Source of the DNA: Eledone cirrhosa
Taxonomy: Eukaryota; Mollusca; Cephalopoda; Octopoda; Eledonidae
Assembly (NCBI GenBank): GCA_964016885.1
Contig: OZ024743.1
Span: 162,486,992 to 162,550,991 of the forward strand
Direction: 5' to 3'
DNA: 64,000 nt
Part shown: positions 12,354-25,097 of the stretch, one piece after another
Numbering within the stretch: position 1 is the first letter of the stretch
How the letters are laid out: each line of letters begins with the position of its first letter
Program-made: the position numbers and the translations under genes
The notes under the pieces: generated by a model
What the model was told of the DNA's origin: nothing
What the model saw: only the letters and a program-made list of their open reading frames with translations
Database searches by the model: none

Positions 12354-12955
12354 GCAATGTCGTAATTCCTCATTCAATGACAATACACACAGATCCTGCT
12401 TCCTTAGTCATGTAGTTTGCAAGGAATTCTGAAGCCGCAAATTTACTGCATGGTGTTACTTTGGAAGAATATGCAGGCATTCCAGGGTACCTCTGCTATA
12501 TAAAGTAGTATACGTGAGGACTTTGTTGGGTAGAAATAACAGCCAAATTTCCTTCAAATCCCACCTTACTTTCTCAGGTATGTATATATGTATGAAGCAA
12601 AAAGGAATAGTTCTATGTGATAACTCGATCTACTAGAAATATTAGCAAAATCCATTTCAAATCACAAACAACTGTCTTACACACATACGTGTGTGTTTAT
12701 GTATCTATGTATGTCATGTGAGCCACTATAACTGTTGGTATAGCTAATAGAAATAGAAAACAAATCCCCCTCAAACAAGATCCTACTGCCATAGAGGCAA
12801 AGATTGGTGAAAGCTACAGTGTACACATTTAAATACACTTTCCCCGAATTACATAAATGAGTAAGTAAATACTTCAATCAATCATAAACCAATGCTAAAT
12901 TTATGGTTTTTAAAATAGTCTTTACATGTTGTTTGAATTTCAGAGGTTCAGATTA

Positions 12956-12986
<31 letters not shown>

Positions 12987-13284
12987 GAAAAAGATAAATG
13001 AAAAAAATCTAAATGTATTTGTTTGGTCATGCCCATTTAACTGACAACAGACGCAATGATTCATCTATGAGTAAAGCATTATATATGCTGACTGTAATAG
13101 GGAGCAGTATTCAAAAAATCACCACTGGAAAAAAACTAATATTTTTATCTAGATGATTTACTTTGACCAAACGGCAATAAATATTCTGCTATAATTCCTA
13201 CTTTGGTTAAAATTCAGCAATCATATTTGAATGGTGGTCACATATTTTGTAATGTGTGCCAAATATATTGTAACTTTCATAAAA
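12354..13284 (+). other. Helitron 3' non-coding region
   Basis: AT-rich sequence between the helicase stop and the terminal hairpin. It holds an A28 tract at 12959-12986. I see no gene in it. Confidence 0.6.
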
Positions 13285-13314
13285 TACCCGGGTATCACCG
13301 GGTAGCTCAGCTAG
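13285..13314 (+). other. Helitron 3' terminus (hairpin plus CTAG)
   Basis: TACCCGG (13285-13291) and CCGGGTA (13298-13304) form a perfect 7-bp stem with loop GTATCA. Six bases later comes CTAG (13311-13314), then T. Hairpin followed by CTRR is the hallmark Helitron replication-termination signal. Confidence 0.9.
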
Positions 13315-13359
13315 TAATGAGATAAATAAAGATGATCTAAAGTAACTAGCTTTTGTTTA

Positions 13360-14846
<1,487 letters not shown>

Positions 14847-15145
14847 GAGAAGAAAGAATACTGCGTGGTTGCACATGGGTTACATATGATAAAAATAGTC
14901 CTTCGTCAGTGATTTTCCAACCTTCATTGGTATTTCATCGCTTTAAAAATCATATACCTCCGGTTGGTGCGAGCAATAGCTAAATAAAGCTATTGGGACA
15001 AGTAAATCGCGTAAAGCGAGCGAGACAGTAAACAAACAAGCAAGGATAGCAACGCAAAGATAGGAAAAAACAAGCGCATGGGGATCCGGTCAGCTTAAAA
15101 GCTGTGTGGATTTCATGAGCGGGGGAAATACAGACCGTCCGACGG

Positions 15146-15149
<4 letters not shown>

Positions 15150-15196
<47 letters not shown>

Positions 15197-15900
15197 GGGG
15201 CGGTGAAAATGGTGTTGGGAGGAGAATGATAGGCAGGGGATGGTAGGTGAAAGGTCAGGCCTTGGGGTAGGGACAAAGAGAAGAGTACAGGGGTGTCATG
15301 GGTGTGGTTGTGTTTATATGCCAAGGAATGAAATTGGTAGACGTGCATGGATTCAGTGTGTGTATGTAAACACGTGGGTGTCTCAGAGACATATAGTTGT
15401 GTGCACACTGGAGTGTGTGTGTATGTGGGCGTGTGTATGTATGATGTTTCTAAGTATGTGAGGCCGTACAATCGTGTGTATGTGTATTATGTGTGTATGT
15501 GAGTGTGTCTACACACGGGTAAGTGTAGGTGACTTGTTTCTATTGTTTCTATGTATGTGAGTGTACGTTTGTGTATGTGTATATATATTTTTACGTGTGT
15601 GTCAGATAGGTGTGTGTATGTATGCCTGCGAGTGTGTTTGTGACTTTGTATTAACTATAGAGGAAAGATATAGTGTCTGAGTGTTTATGTTTGGGTATGT
15701 CTGTGTGTGTGTATTGTTTCTATGTATGCGAGTGTTTATTTCTGCGTATGTGTCGAATGATTGAGTGTGTACGCTTGTGTGTGTGTGTGTGTATTTTCAC
15801 GTGTGTACCGGATGTCTGAGTGTATGTGTGTATATTTGTATCCACGTGAGCACCGTGGTTGCGTTTGGTCAGCAGCGGAACAATTTTATGTACATGTGTG
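15150..15900. repeat. GT-rich degenerate microsatellite
   Basis: A short (TA)n(GT)n core at 15146-15186, then long degenerate GTGT/GTAT-rich sequence. On the PLE sense strand this is the CA-rich 3' region. Confidence 0.85.
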
Positions 15901-16334
15901 TTAGGGTGGATGTATGTATGTTGAAATATTCACGTGTAATCCAGTTCAGAACAGTGATCGGAAAGTCATTGTACGAAGTCAAGAAAGGTTTTGGTCAGAG
16001 CGGAAGTGGGGGAGGGGAAGGAGGTGATCATGCACGCAGAACAGAAGTGATTTGGGAGGGAGCTGTGGTGGTAGCGTGTGTAGTAGAAGTAGTAGTAGGT
16101 ACAAAGCATGGATGGTGGTGAAGGGGAGTGAAGGGTGTGTCGGTAATGGTGATAGGGGACGAAGGTAGGCCGGTGGGGTACATGGACGGTTAGTGCCTGG
16201 TGGTGGGTCCGTCAGTAGATTAGTTGGTGCCAAAGTAAGGTAAAAGAGGGAGATTGGGGTAAGGGGGGTAATTAGTATAGGTATATGGGTTGGTGGTGGA
16301 ATGATGGTGTGTGTGTGAGGAGTTAATAGAAAAG

Positions 16335-16430
16335 AGGTGGGAAATTGTGCCTTGCTCGTGTCTAAGATGTGTGTCCGGAGCTTCGGAGCACACAATAAGG
16401 CCACAGACGGTGAGTTGCGGGTGGAATGTC
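16335..16430 (-). pseudogene. PLE GIY-YIG endonuclease C-terminus remnant
   Basis: The minus-strand frame reads 'LTVCGLIVCSEAPDTHLRHE', closely parallel to 'LTIFGLVTCSGASNTHLRTE' of copy 1 near 4120-4180. Only this terminal piece of the protein remains; everything upstream is missing at the junction with the LINE. Confidence 0.7.
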
Positions 16431-16437
16431 GGGCTCC

Positions 16438-18407
16438 TCAGTAGCACTGCCAGGCCAGGCATTTCTGGAAGTTGTCCATAGGCCCCGGCCCGAAAGATCT
16501 TCCGAAGAGATTGGCTAGTTGATTTTCGTCGACGCCTAGAGGTTCCCCAAGTACGTCGTCGCTCTTCCCCTCCACTAATCCTCTATAGAACGCCAAGGTG
16601 GAGTTTCCACCGATCACGTTGCCCGAATGGTCGAGGGCTGTGAGTGCCTGAAGACATACCAATCTCCAAGCGCTCCCTCTCGGTCTTCGCTTGACCCAGG
16701 ACTGCAGCTCCGTCAAGGAGAAGAGCTGGGGGAAGACGCGTCTAGCAAACGGCGACCACACCTGACCACCGTCGAGGAAGAGGTGGAGATGTCGTAGCCT
16801 GAGCGCGTGACTGCACATCCTCAGCCACGGCATGCCCAGCCATCCACGTAGCGGGTGTTGACAGCAGATGGACCGCCTGACCATCGGAGCGCGCCCCTTC
16901 CACAAAAAGCGAAAGAGCAAACGCTCCAGCGCAGTCAGGCGAGGCTTAGGACAAGGTACGACGGTCAGGCGGTAGTAGATGACGGACGCGATGTACGCGT
17001 TCGCCACCTCCACTTGACCTTTCAGGGATAGCTTCCTCTCTGCCCATTTCTGGGTGAGAGAAGCCACCCTACTCGTCACCTCGTCCCAGTTTTTGTCCGT
17101 CTGGAGGTCCGGACCGAACCAGACCCCTAGCGCCCGTCGACGCTGTTGGACGGCATGAACCTGCCTCTCCGAGTGCCAAACTGCAGGCCCACCGACTTTT
17201 CCTGGTTGATCATTGCTCCTGTCACCGCTTCGTATTCTCTTAGTGTAGTGCCTATCGCCTCGATGTGTTTGGCGTTCGACACCACTACGGTGACATCGTC
17301 CGCATATGCTGACACGGATCTTCTGCATCCTAGTTCGTGCGGGACCCCCTCAACGTCTCCAGTTTGTGCAGTAATGGCTCGAGAGTCAATACGTACAAGA
17401 AAGACGAGAGGGACATCCTTGGCGGACCGAGCGCATGATGTTGAACGGTTCCGAAAGGTGACCGTTCACTCTCACCACAGAGCAGATGTCGGTGTGCATG
17501 GCAGTGATCCAGCCTCTGAAGACGGGCCCAAAGCCAACCGCCCTCAGGAGTGCCGCCAGATAACGATGGTCGACCCTATCGAAAGCTTTCGACTGATCTA
17601 AATTGATCAAGGACCCACCCGTGCCAGGTACCCTAGCTACCCTCTCCACGATGTATCGCATGAGGTGGAGGTTGTCGTTGATGGATCTATCTTGAATGGC
17701 GCATGTCTGCGCCTCTCCCACCAGACCACCAACGACAAGCGCCAACCTCTTTGCTAGCACCTTGGCCAAAATCTTGAACTCTGTGTTTAGCAGAGTTATG
17801 GGCCTGAAATTACCTATGTTATCCCCCTTGTTTGGATCCTTTCTCGGAAGTGCGACCGCTCCTCGGCTCACAGAGCTGGGAATTCTCCCGTTCTGATGCC
17901 AGTTGCAGTAGACGTCCGCCAAGAGGCCTCTTAACAAGTCTGGCATCTGTACGTAAAGTTCATAGGGAAGACCATTCAAACCAGGCGATTTACCCCTTGT
18001 GCAGCGAGTCATTCCCTCCCGTACTTCAGTGGCTGTTATTGGCTTTTCGCAACACTCCACCTCAGTGGCCGAGAGCCGCGGCAGTCCGTCGAGGTAGGCA
18101 CTAAAGTCCATCCGTCAATTCGGCCCGCCGCTGCCCCCGAACAGCTGAGCGAAGTGCCGCTGAAAAGCTTCACACATTTTCCCGGGATCGAGTAGCATGC
18201 GCCCGTCGTGATCCACCAAAGACCGGATCGTGGCTTTGTTGCCACGACGCGCCTCCGCCACTCGGGCCCATTGAACGGCTTTCGTCCCCGCGTATCTGAG
18301 AGCACGCACCCTAGCTCTGACAACGTAGCCTTCGTGCTTTGCATTGAAGAATTGGTCAAGGGCCAATTTCGCCGCAAGTACGTCGGTCGTGATGTCTTTA
18401 CTAAAGG
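16438..18407 (-). pseudogene. LINE ORF2 (RT), endonuclease deleted, copy 1
   Basis: This encoded the enzyme that reverse-transcribes the LINE at its insertion site. Present on the minus strand: 'GKSPGLNGLPYELYVQM' (about 17990), 'NFRPITLLNTEFKILAKVLA' (about 17815), 'LDQSKAFDRVDHRYL' with the first catalytic Asp (about 17590), 'RQGCPS' (about 17420), and 'SAYADDVTVVVS' with an intact YADD box (about 17310-17280). After it come 'LTQKWAERKLSLKGQ' and a thumb-like region to 'LAWQC' at 16440. A frameshift just after 'RQGCPS' and others nearby break it. The N-terminal endonuclease and start codon are gone because of a deletion matching copy 2 27841-28793. The C-terminal CCHC domain is cut off. Confidence 0.85.
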
Positions 18408-18714
18408 TGTGGAAAAAGATGGGAAAGACCACTTACCTCACATCTCGTAGAGGAAGGATGGTTTCTTCATCCTTCTCATGCTTGTGGTCTCCTCCAGAAG
18501 GATGTCCCTATAAATCTTCCTGGAGAGTGTTTGTCGGAAGTCACCGATGTCCTTGGGGAACTTTTGTTTTAGTGTCGTGTACGTTTTCTGTGTGATGCGA
18601 GTGATTTGTATGTGTGGGGGTGGTGTGAATTTTTGGGGTGTTGTATAGTCTTTTTCTGTGATGATGGTGTTATGTTGGGTGTAGTGTAATAATTGGTTGT
18701 TGTTCAAATTTAAT

Positions 18715-18899
18715 TGTTTCTACTTTAGGCACAAGGCCAGCAATTATCCAGTGCATTACTGGTACTTTATTTTATCGACCCCGTAAGGATGAAAGGCAAA
18801 GTCAACCTCGGCGGGATTTGAACTCAGATCATAAAGGGACGTAACTATGCTGGAAAGCATGGCGTCTGACCCTCTACCGATACTGCCAATCCACCGCCC
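18715..18899 (-). repeat. tRNA-derived SINE, first of a tandem pair
   Basis: On the minus strand the head reads GGTGGATTGGCAGTATCGGT then AGAGGGTCAGACGCC (A box-like); a B-box-like GAGTTCAAATCCCGCC and the body GGGGTCGATAAAATAAAGTA follow. This is the standard cephalopod SINE form. It is flanked by 20-bp copies of GGTTGTTGTTCAAATTTAAT (18695-18714 and 18900-18919). Confidence 0.9.
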
Positions 18900-18919
18900 G
18901 GTTGTTGTTCAAATTTAAT

Positions 18920-19107
18920 TGTTTCTACTTTTGGCACAAGGCCATAAATTACCCAGTGCATTACTGGTACTTTATTTTATCGACCCCGTAAGGATGAAAG
19001 GTAAAGTTAACCTCGGCGGGATTTGAATTCAGATCATAAAGGGAGGTAACTCTATGCTACAAAGCATGGTCTCCGACCCTCTACCAATACTGCCAATCCA
19101 CCGCCCC
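18920..19107 (-). repeat. tRNA-derived SINE, second of a tandem pair
   Basis: The same SINE as the preceding one with scattered substitutions and small indels. It is flanked by the same 20-bp duplication at 18900-18919 and 19108-19127. In LINE copy 2 the target is empty: a single copy of the 20-mer lies near 29085-29104. Confidence 0.9.
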
Positions 19108-19127
19108 GGTTGTTGTTCAAATTTAAT

Positions 19128-20557
19128 GCTGTGTAGTGTGTATCGTTTTGGTTGCTTTGTTTTGTTTGCGTTTGCTCTGGATTTGTTTCTGTTTCGCTTT
19201 TTGGTTATTTTTGTGGCGTTGGTGATGGTGGTGTTGGGGTTAATGATGGTGATGATGTTGGTGTTTGTGGTGATGGGCTGGTGTGGGTGGTGGCATGTCT
19301 TAAATTTTTTTCCCCCTACATTTTGTTTTTGGAGAGCAAAGGAAGAGAATTTTTTTCTTTTTGGGGTTCTTTTTTTCTTTTTCCTTTTTCCTGATACCAT
19401 TTCCCACTCCTCCTCGTCACAATTTGTCTCCAGTTGCGCTAGGTCAGGAAGTGGAAAATCCTCCACAGGCGTTGGTTTTGGTTGTGGCGTCGTGTATGGT
19501 GGAGGCGCTGGTGCTAATTCTGGCGCAGTGGGTGGTGGTGGTGTTGGTTTTGCTACTGTTGCTGCTACAGTTGCTTTTGTTATTGCTGCTACATTTGTTG
19601 CTGCCATTTCTGCTGCTGGTGGTTTTTATGGTTGAGTCACTGGGGTGGGTAGGAGAGATGGCCTCAACTTTTTATCCTGAGGGCAGAAAGCCTTTAGGTG
19701 GGTTCCTTCACCACAAACGACACACCTAGGCCTTCTACCCTCAACAATTACGGTGAGGTGGCTGCCTTCAGTGAGGTCTATCACCTCTAGAATTTCCTCA
19801 ATGTTTTTTTGGTCCGCTTGGATCAGGAGCTCCATCTCAATCCGGACCAGTTCTCCTGTTTTTCTTTTGTTAAATCAATTATTTTCGTATTGACGTCGAT
19901 GCCGGCGAGGACGGCAGCCATTAGCCAGAGAATTTCGATGGCCGGCGGAACGTGGGTCACTCTGATCTTCACGAGTCTCTGACCACAATAACTTGGGACG
20001 AGTGTGAATTCGTCACTTCTTAATGGGGCCATGGAGTGCTCTCTGGCTTCCTGTGGTGTTCCAAAGAACACGTCCACGGTTCCATATTTCTGCCCACGTC
20101 TGATGTGGGGTTTTTTCGCCCACACAAGTCCCAAAGCTTTTTGTATCTGGGACTCGGATGCCCATTCCACTCGGCGTGATTTTGTGTTTATCGTCCGATA
20201 TGACACGGTGCATAGGCGCCGATGCTCCATTTTATTAGATGGGGTGAGGCTAACCCTGTACCCATCTTGTTTTACCATTCTCTTGGCTTCATTTAATTCA
20301 TCCTGGCTTACCTCGATTGTTTTGTTTTGCGCTTGTGTTGATGTTGTTGTTGTTATTCGCATTGTTGTTGTTGTTGCTGTTGTTGTTATTGTTATTTTTG
20401 TTATTTTTAGTTTCAGTTGTGGTGGTGGTGGTGGTGGTGGTGGTGGTGGTGGTGGTGGTGGTGGTGGTGGTGGTGGCGTCAGTGGTGTTCGGCGTGGAAG
20501 AGTCGATTCTGTGTGAATCCATTTCGATGTCACGAGATAATAATTTACTATTATTAT
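19128..20557 (-). pseudogene. LINE ORF1 (nucleic-acid-binding), copy 1
   Basis: ORF1 of such LINEs encodes an RNA-binding, gag-like protein. On the minus strand: a Pro/Thr/Asn-rich N-terminus distorted by a (GGT)n expansion; a conserved core from 'VSQDELNEAKRMVKQDGYRV' (about 20320) to 'RRGQKYGTVDVFFGTPQEAR' and 'LTKEKQENWSG'; a frame change near 19835; then a zinc knuckle 'CVVCGEGTHLKAFC' (C-x2-C-x4-H-x4-C, about 19730-19690). An in-frame TAA follows 'PTPVTQP' (19626-19628), and an open Pro-rich stretch continues beyond it ('TPPPPTAPELAPAPPP'), then a basic 'GKRKKKKRTPKRKK'. Copy 2 has the same stop. Confidence 0.8.
20417..20475. repeat. (GGT)n expansion inside LINE ORF1
   Basis: About 19 GGT repeats; the equivalent place in copy 2 (about 30478-30490) has four. 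It would encode a poly-Pro or poly-Thr run depending on frame. Confidence 0.95.
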
Positions 20558-21003
20558 TGTCTCAAATTTTAACAACATGTTTAATTCCAATTTTACGGGA
20601 ATATGTCAACACAATATATATTAAACATACGAACACAAACTCATAGATACTACATATCACAAAACCCAGTAACCACAAAGCCACCGCCGCCACTACCCAT
20701 CCATCATCTTGCTACCACTATCCCATCGCCGCCGCCACCACTCCTTCATTGCTACCACCACTATTCCCCTGTTAACTTGAGAGAGAAAGGGGAAGGTGGC
20801 GGTATCACTAGACAAGGGAGAGGCTAGCAAAAGATATAAATAGATTGACTTAGTGACCTGGCCACCGGCCAAACGTCAACATCAACAACTATGGGACTGC
20901 TGGCTCACCCCTTCCTCACCAACAATATAAAAAGCCCCGGCACCACCACCGACATAGCCAACAACAATAACAGGCAACTACAGCAGAAAGTATATTATAT
21001 TAT
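20558..21003. other. spacer between LINEs
   Basis: No coding signal. It holds a CCG/CCA-rich patch near 20680-20760 and nothing else I recognise. Confidence 0.5.
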
Positions 21004-21055
21004 TGTAATGCACTGGGTGATTGCTGGCCTTGTGCCTGAAGTGGAGACAATTATT
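21004..21055 (+). repeat. SINE tail fragment, plus orientation
   Basis: AATGCACTGGGTGATTGCTG then GCCTTGTGCCTGAAGTGGAG matches the tail of the SINEs at 18715-19107 read in the opposite direction. Only about 50 bp remains. Confidence 0.75.
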
Positions 21056-21139
21056 AATAATTTCATTCTTAAGCCACGCAATGCTCACATTAAGGAACCA
21101 CTCATGATAATAACAATTTTAAAAGAAACAACAAAAAGA

Positions 21140-24100
21140 AAACCCCGTGACCAAGAAATACCGGGATGGCGGCCGGCGGGGAATAGCCGTGTCTCTAGGG
21201 GAGAATGACCCCTCTAGTCTTGGTTGACACCCGTTCTAGAAGTGGTAACACAAAATGATTACCCCTTGGCGGATAAGGATAAAACGCGTCAAAATAAAGT
21301 AAATGTCTAATGATAAAATCTCATACCGGATCGGCCGTCAGCCGGGTAAAAAAGGGCCGCGTCCCTCAGAGAGGAACCAGACTGGGGTCGAAAAATCAGC
21401 TAATGGTTCAAACCTTCCCATCACTTCGGCGCTGGAGACCTCCCATAACCGGAATACTCCTACTGTTGGCCCTCCATGCTCACCACCAAGAAATCCAAAG
21501 AAAAAGAGAGAAAAATGGTCAAGGGAAGATAATAAAGAAGTCCTTGAGGCTTTCTACACTGCCATGTACTACCCATCAAATACATCGAATACAGAACAGA
21601 CATATATCAACTGGAAAAAGAAACATCCCGAAAACAGAGGCTATATTGACAGTAACAAACTAGCCAATATACGAAGAAATATTGTAAAAAAAAAGTTACT
21701 AACTGATATAGAAATTGATCAGATCAAGCTATTAGCACAAAGTCAGCGAAGGGAAAATGAAACATGTGTCAGTGAAAACGAGGTAAACTGTAACACTTCG
21801 AACCCCAGGGTTGGGGCGGAATCACTGGCAACAGAACAAATTAAAGAAAGGATCGAAAAAGTGGAGGGAGTGCATGCTCAGGATGAAACTCCAAATAAAA
21901 ATAATGAGATCGTAAATGAGAAAGAAATGAATGAGAATGAACTTGCCAACTTGAAGGATGAAATTATGATCGAATGGATGAAAATGAAAGAATCTGACAT
22001 GGAGCAACGAGACACCCTCCCTAAGATCCAGAACTCCAAACAGAACCAAAAGATAATACACAAGACTAACATAATTCTCAAAAACATTATCATCACAAAC
22101 AAACTAAACATTACTGATTTAAATCATCTCTATTATGCATCGGCTAAAGTCACCACTCACTTATGTGGAGTGAAGATGAAAAAACAAAGGAATTCCCACA
22201 AGAAATCTACTTGGCAAGAGAACATCAATCGCCAAATAAACCTTCTCCGATCTGACATAGAAATTTTAACAAACTATAAAGTAGGTGAATATGTTAAACA
22301 AACTAAACTTAGAAAATTGAAAAAGAAGTACAGTATAAAATCAACATGTGACATAGACATGCTGATAGAAATAATCAAGCAAAAAGTGTCGGCCAAAGCT
22401 GCTCGTATAAGGCGCTTTGAAAAACGATCTAGATTCTATAAGGACAATAATATGTTCAAAAACAACCAAAGAAACTTCTACAGAAAAATTGGTAAGTCAA
22501 CAATAACTGCTAAATCAATACCACCCAAGGAGGAAGTGCAAGAATTCTGGGAAAAGATCTGGGCCGAAGAAAAAGTTCATAACATACATGCCCCATGGAT
22601 AGACAGACAAATGAAAGATACAGCTCACCTTGAGGAACAAATATGGGAAATATAACAGTTGAACAGTTGCGCTTGGCTCTAAGAAAAACCAGCAAATGGA
22701 AATCCCCAGGAAAAGACAAAATACAAAACTTTTGGATAAATGCCTTCACATAGTCTCATGAGCTGTTACCCCAACTTTACAATGAAATAGTTAAGGAGCC
22801 AGAAAAGATACCACCATGGCTAGTTAACGGCATTACATTCCTGCTTCCGAAGAATGATGAGACAAACAATCCCAAAAATTACAGACCGATAACTTGCTTG
22901 ACCACAATGTATAAAATTTTAACATCAGTCCTAACTGAATACACATATGACGACCTGATAACAAATGACCTATTCCCCATTGAGCAGAAAGGGTGTAAAC
23001 GAGGCTCATATGGCTGTAAGGATCAGCTTTTGGTTAACAAAATGATACCGGAAGATTGTCATAATAGACACAAAAATCTATCAATTACTTGGATATATTA
23101 TAAAAAAGCAGTCGATAGTTTGCCACACAGTTGGATTGAAAAATGTTTAGAGATTTTCAAAATATCCCCCGTTGTCAGGAGGTTTTTGTCATTCAGTATG
23201 AAGACATGGAAAACGACACTCCTTTTGAATAGTGAAACAAAATCACTGGAAGCTGGAGAAGTTAATATTAATTGTGGAATTTTTCAGGGTGACTCTTTAT
23301 CACCGCTTTTATTCTGCATCGCACTTATACCATTAAGTAAAATGCTCAATGAAACAAAACATGGATATAGAGTCTATGACAAAACCATTAATCACTTGTT
23401 CTACATGGATGACCTGAAACTATTTGCAAAAAATGATGAACAATTGCAAGGGCTATTATCCACTGTGGATCAGTTCAGTGATGACATTAAAATGGAGTTT
23501 GGACTAGATAAATGCACCAAAGCAACGTTCACCAGAGGAAAGCTGCTGAAGAGTTCAGACATTAATCTTGATCGGGGGATCGTGATAAGAGAACTTGATC
23601 AAGAAAAAACTTACAAATATCTAGGTGTTTGTGAAGGAGGCGGAATCAAGCACTCGACAATGAGGGAAAGGATAAGGAAGGAATGTTACCGCAGAGTAAG
23701 AGCAATCTTAAGAACGGAATTGAATGCAAGGAATAGGATCGATGCCATAAACACGCTTGCCATACCAGTAGTAACCTACAGTTACAATGTCATCAACTGG
23801 TCAAGCACAGAGATCCGTAGGCTCGATACAAAAATTCGAAAATTCTTAACCATGCACAGAATGCATCACCCTAAGGCAGATATAGATAGAATATATCTCC
23901 CTAGGAAAGAAGGAGGACGTGGGTTAATCCAGTTAGACATTGCGTTGAAAACTGCAACAATTGGATTATCTACATATCTAAGGGAATCACATGATTGGAT
24001 GATCAAACTTGTTTTGAAACACGAAAGCATCAAAAGATCATATTCCATTACAAAAGATGCACAAAGATACAGTAATGGACTACAAATTTCAGAAGTCCCA

Positions 24101-25097
24101 TTTACTGCTGAAATGGAAAACACAGAAAAAGCAAAGCAGGTAAAAGTAACTGCAAAGAAAGAACTGCTACAGAAACTGGCTAAGAAATGACAAGAAAAGC
24201 CTCTGTATGGAAAATACCCAGAGCGAGCTAACAATCCTGATGTTGACAAAACTTTAACCCATCAGTGGTTGGCATCCTCTGGACTGAAATCGGAGACTGA
24301 AGGACTGATTATATCAGCACAAGATCAGTGTCTGCCAACAAAAAATTACCAAGCCAACATAATAAAAAATGGATGCAGCCCATTATGCCGTGTATGCAAA
24401 AAACAACCAGAGACCATTGACCATATAATTTCAATGTGCAGTCCTATAGCTCCAACCGAATACCTAAACAGGCATGACAGAGCTGCACAATACATACATT
24501 GGATAATGTGTAAGCATTTTGACCTGCCCCATCAAAAGAATTGGTGGGAGCATCAACCACCTCCCATACTTGAAAAAGATCACATCTCAATCTTGTGGAA
24601 CTTTAGCATCCAAACAGACCGAAAAATAGATGCAAATAGACCTGATATAATATTGAAGGACTTTAAAAAGAGGGTATGCCTGCTAATTGATATGTCTGTT
24701 CCAATAGACAAGAATGTATCTATAAAAACATTTGAAAAATTGAGCAAGTATAAGGACCTCTGGAGATAGAAATTGGAAAAATGTGGAAATTGAGAACTAA
24801 AACAATACCAGTGGTTGTAGGCGCTCTGGGAATGATACCTAAGGGGTCTAATGATTACTTATCGCAGATCCCAGGAAACCCGCGTATAGGAGAAATACAA
24901 AAGATAGTACTAATGGGAACTGCCCATATACTAAGGAAGATTCTGTCAATATAAGTACATCACAAGTCTAAACACTAAAGATGCATGTGTGAGTATATAT
25001 GTTCTTTCTTGAACATGGCGAACCTTGTTGTCTCTTGAGGTCACTGGTTGTGACTTGGTGATAACTCGTATGAACATAAAGCAAGATAAATGCAACT

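Larger units (their letters stand above)
5736..13314 (+). mobile_element. Helitron carrying Rep/helicase (5' end tentative)
   Basis: A rolling-circle DNA transposon. The 3' end is firm: a 7-bp hairpin (13285-13304) and terminal CTAG (13311-13314) followed by T. The interior carries Helitron Rep and PIF1-type helicase remnants at 8090-12353. The 5' end is inferred from TCTATCTATATA at 5736 preceded by A, because the two small Helitrons in the window begin TCTCTATATATA. A later start, up to about 7.6 kb, is possible. Nested inside are a triplicated GA-rich block, a minus-strand non-autonomous Helitron (6468-7376) and a SINE fragment. Confidence 0.7.
16438..20557 (-). mobile_element. Tx1/L1-like LINE, copy 1 (both ends truncated)
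   Basis: A non-LTR retrotransposon on the minus strand, order ORF1 (20557 to 19128), inter-ORF region (about 18694-18408), ORF2 (18407 to 16438). Compared with copy 2 (25133-31142) it lacks the 5' end beyond about 20557, the ORF2 start and endonuclease (deleted at about 18407), and the ORF2 C-terminus and 3' end beyond 16438. Two SINEs sit between ORF1 and the inter-ORF region. I place it in the L1/Tx1 group from the RT and C-terminal CCHC style; the exact clade needs a tree. Confidence 0.8.

Noticed and set aside
12959..12986. A28 tract as a processed-gene poly(A) tail
   Set aside because: No retro-copied sequence precedes it and no target duplication flanks it. It is more likely a simple A-run in the Helitron 3' region.
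18715..19107. Two genuine tRNA genes
   Set aside because: A- and B-box-like segments are present, but the acceptor and anticodon stems do not close, and a SINE body and target duplications follow.
20004..20516. Long open frames antisense to LINE ORF1 and ORF2 (also 19054-19635, 26296-26778, 30695-31072)
   Set aside because: The opposite strand carries the conserved motifs (knuckle, RT boxes). These frames are shadows.
20298..20522. Poly-Thr/poly-Asn protein
   Set aside because: It is produced by the (GGT)n and AAT-rich repeats inside LINE ORF1.
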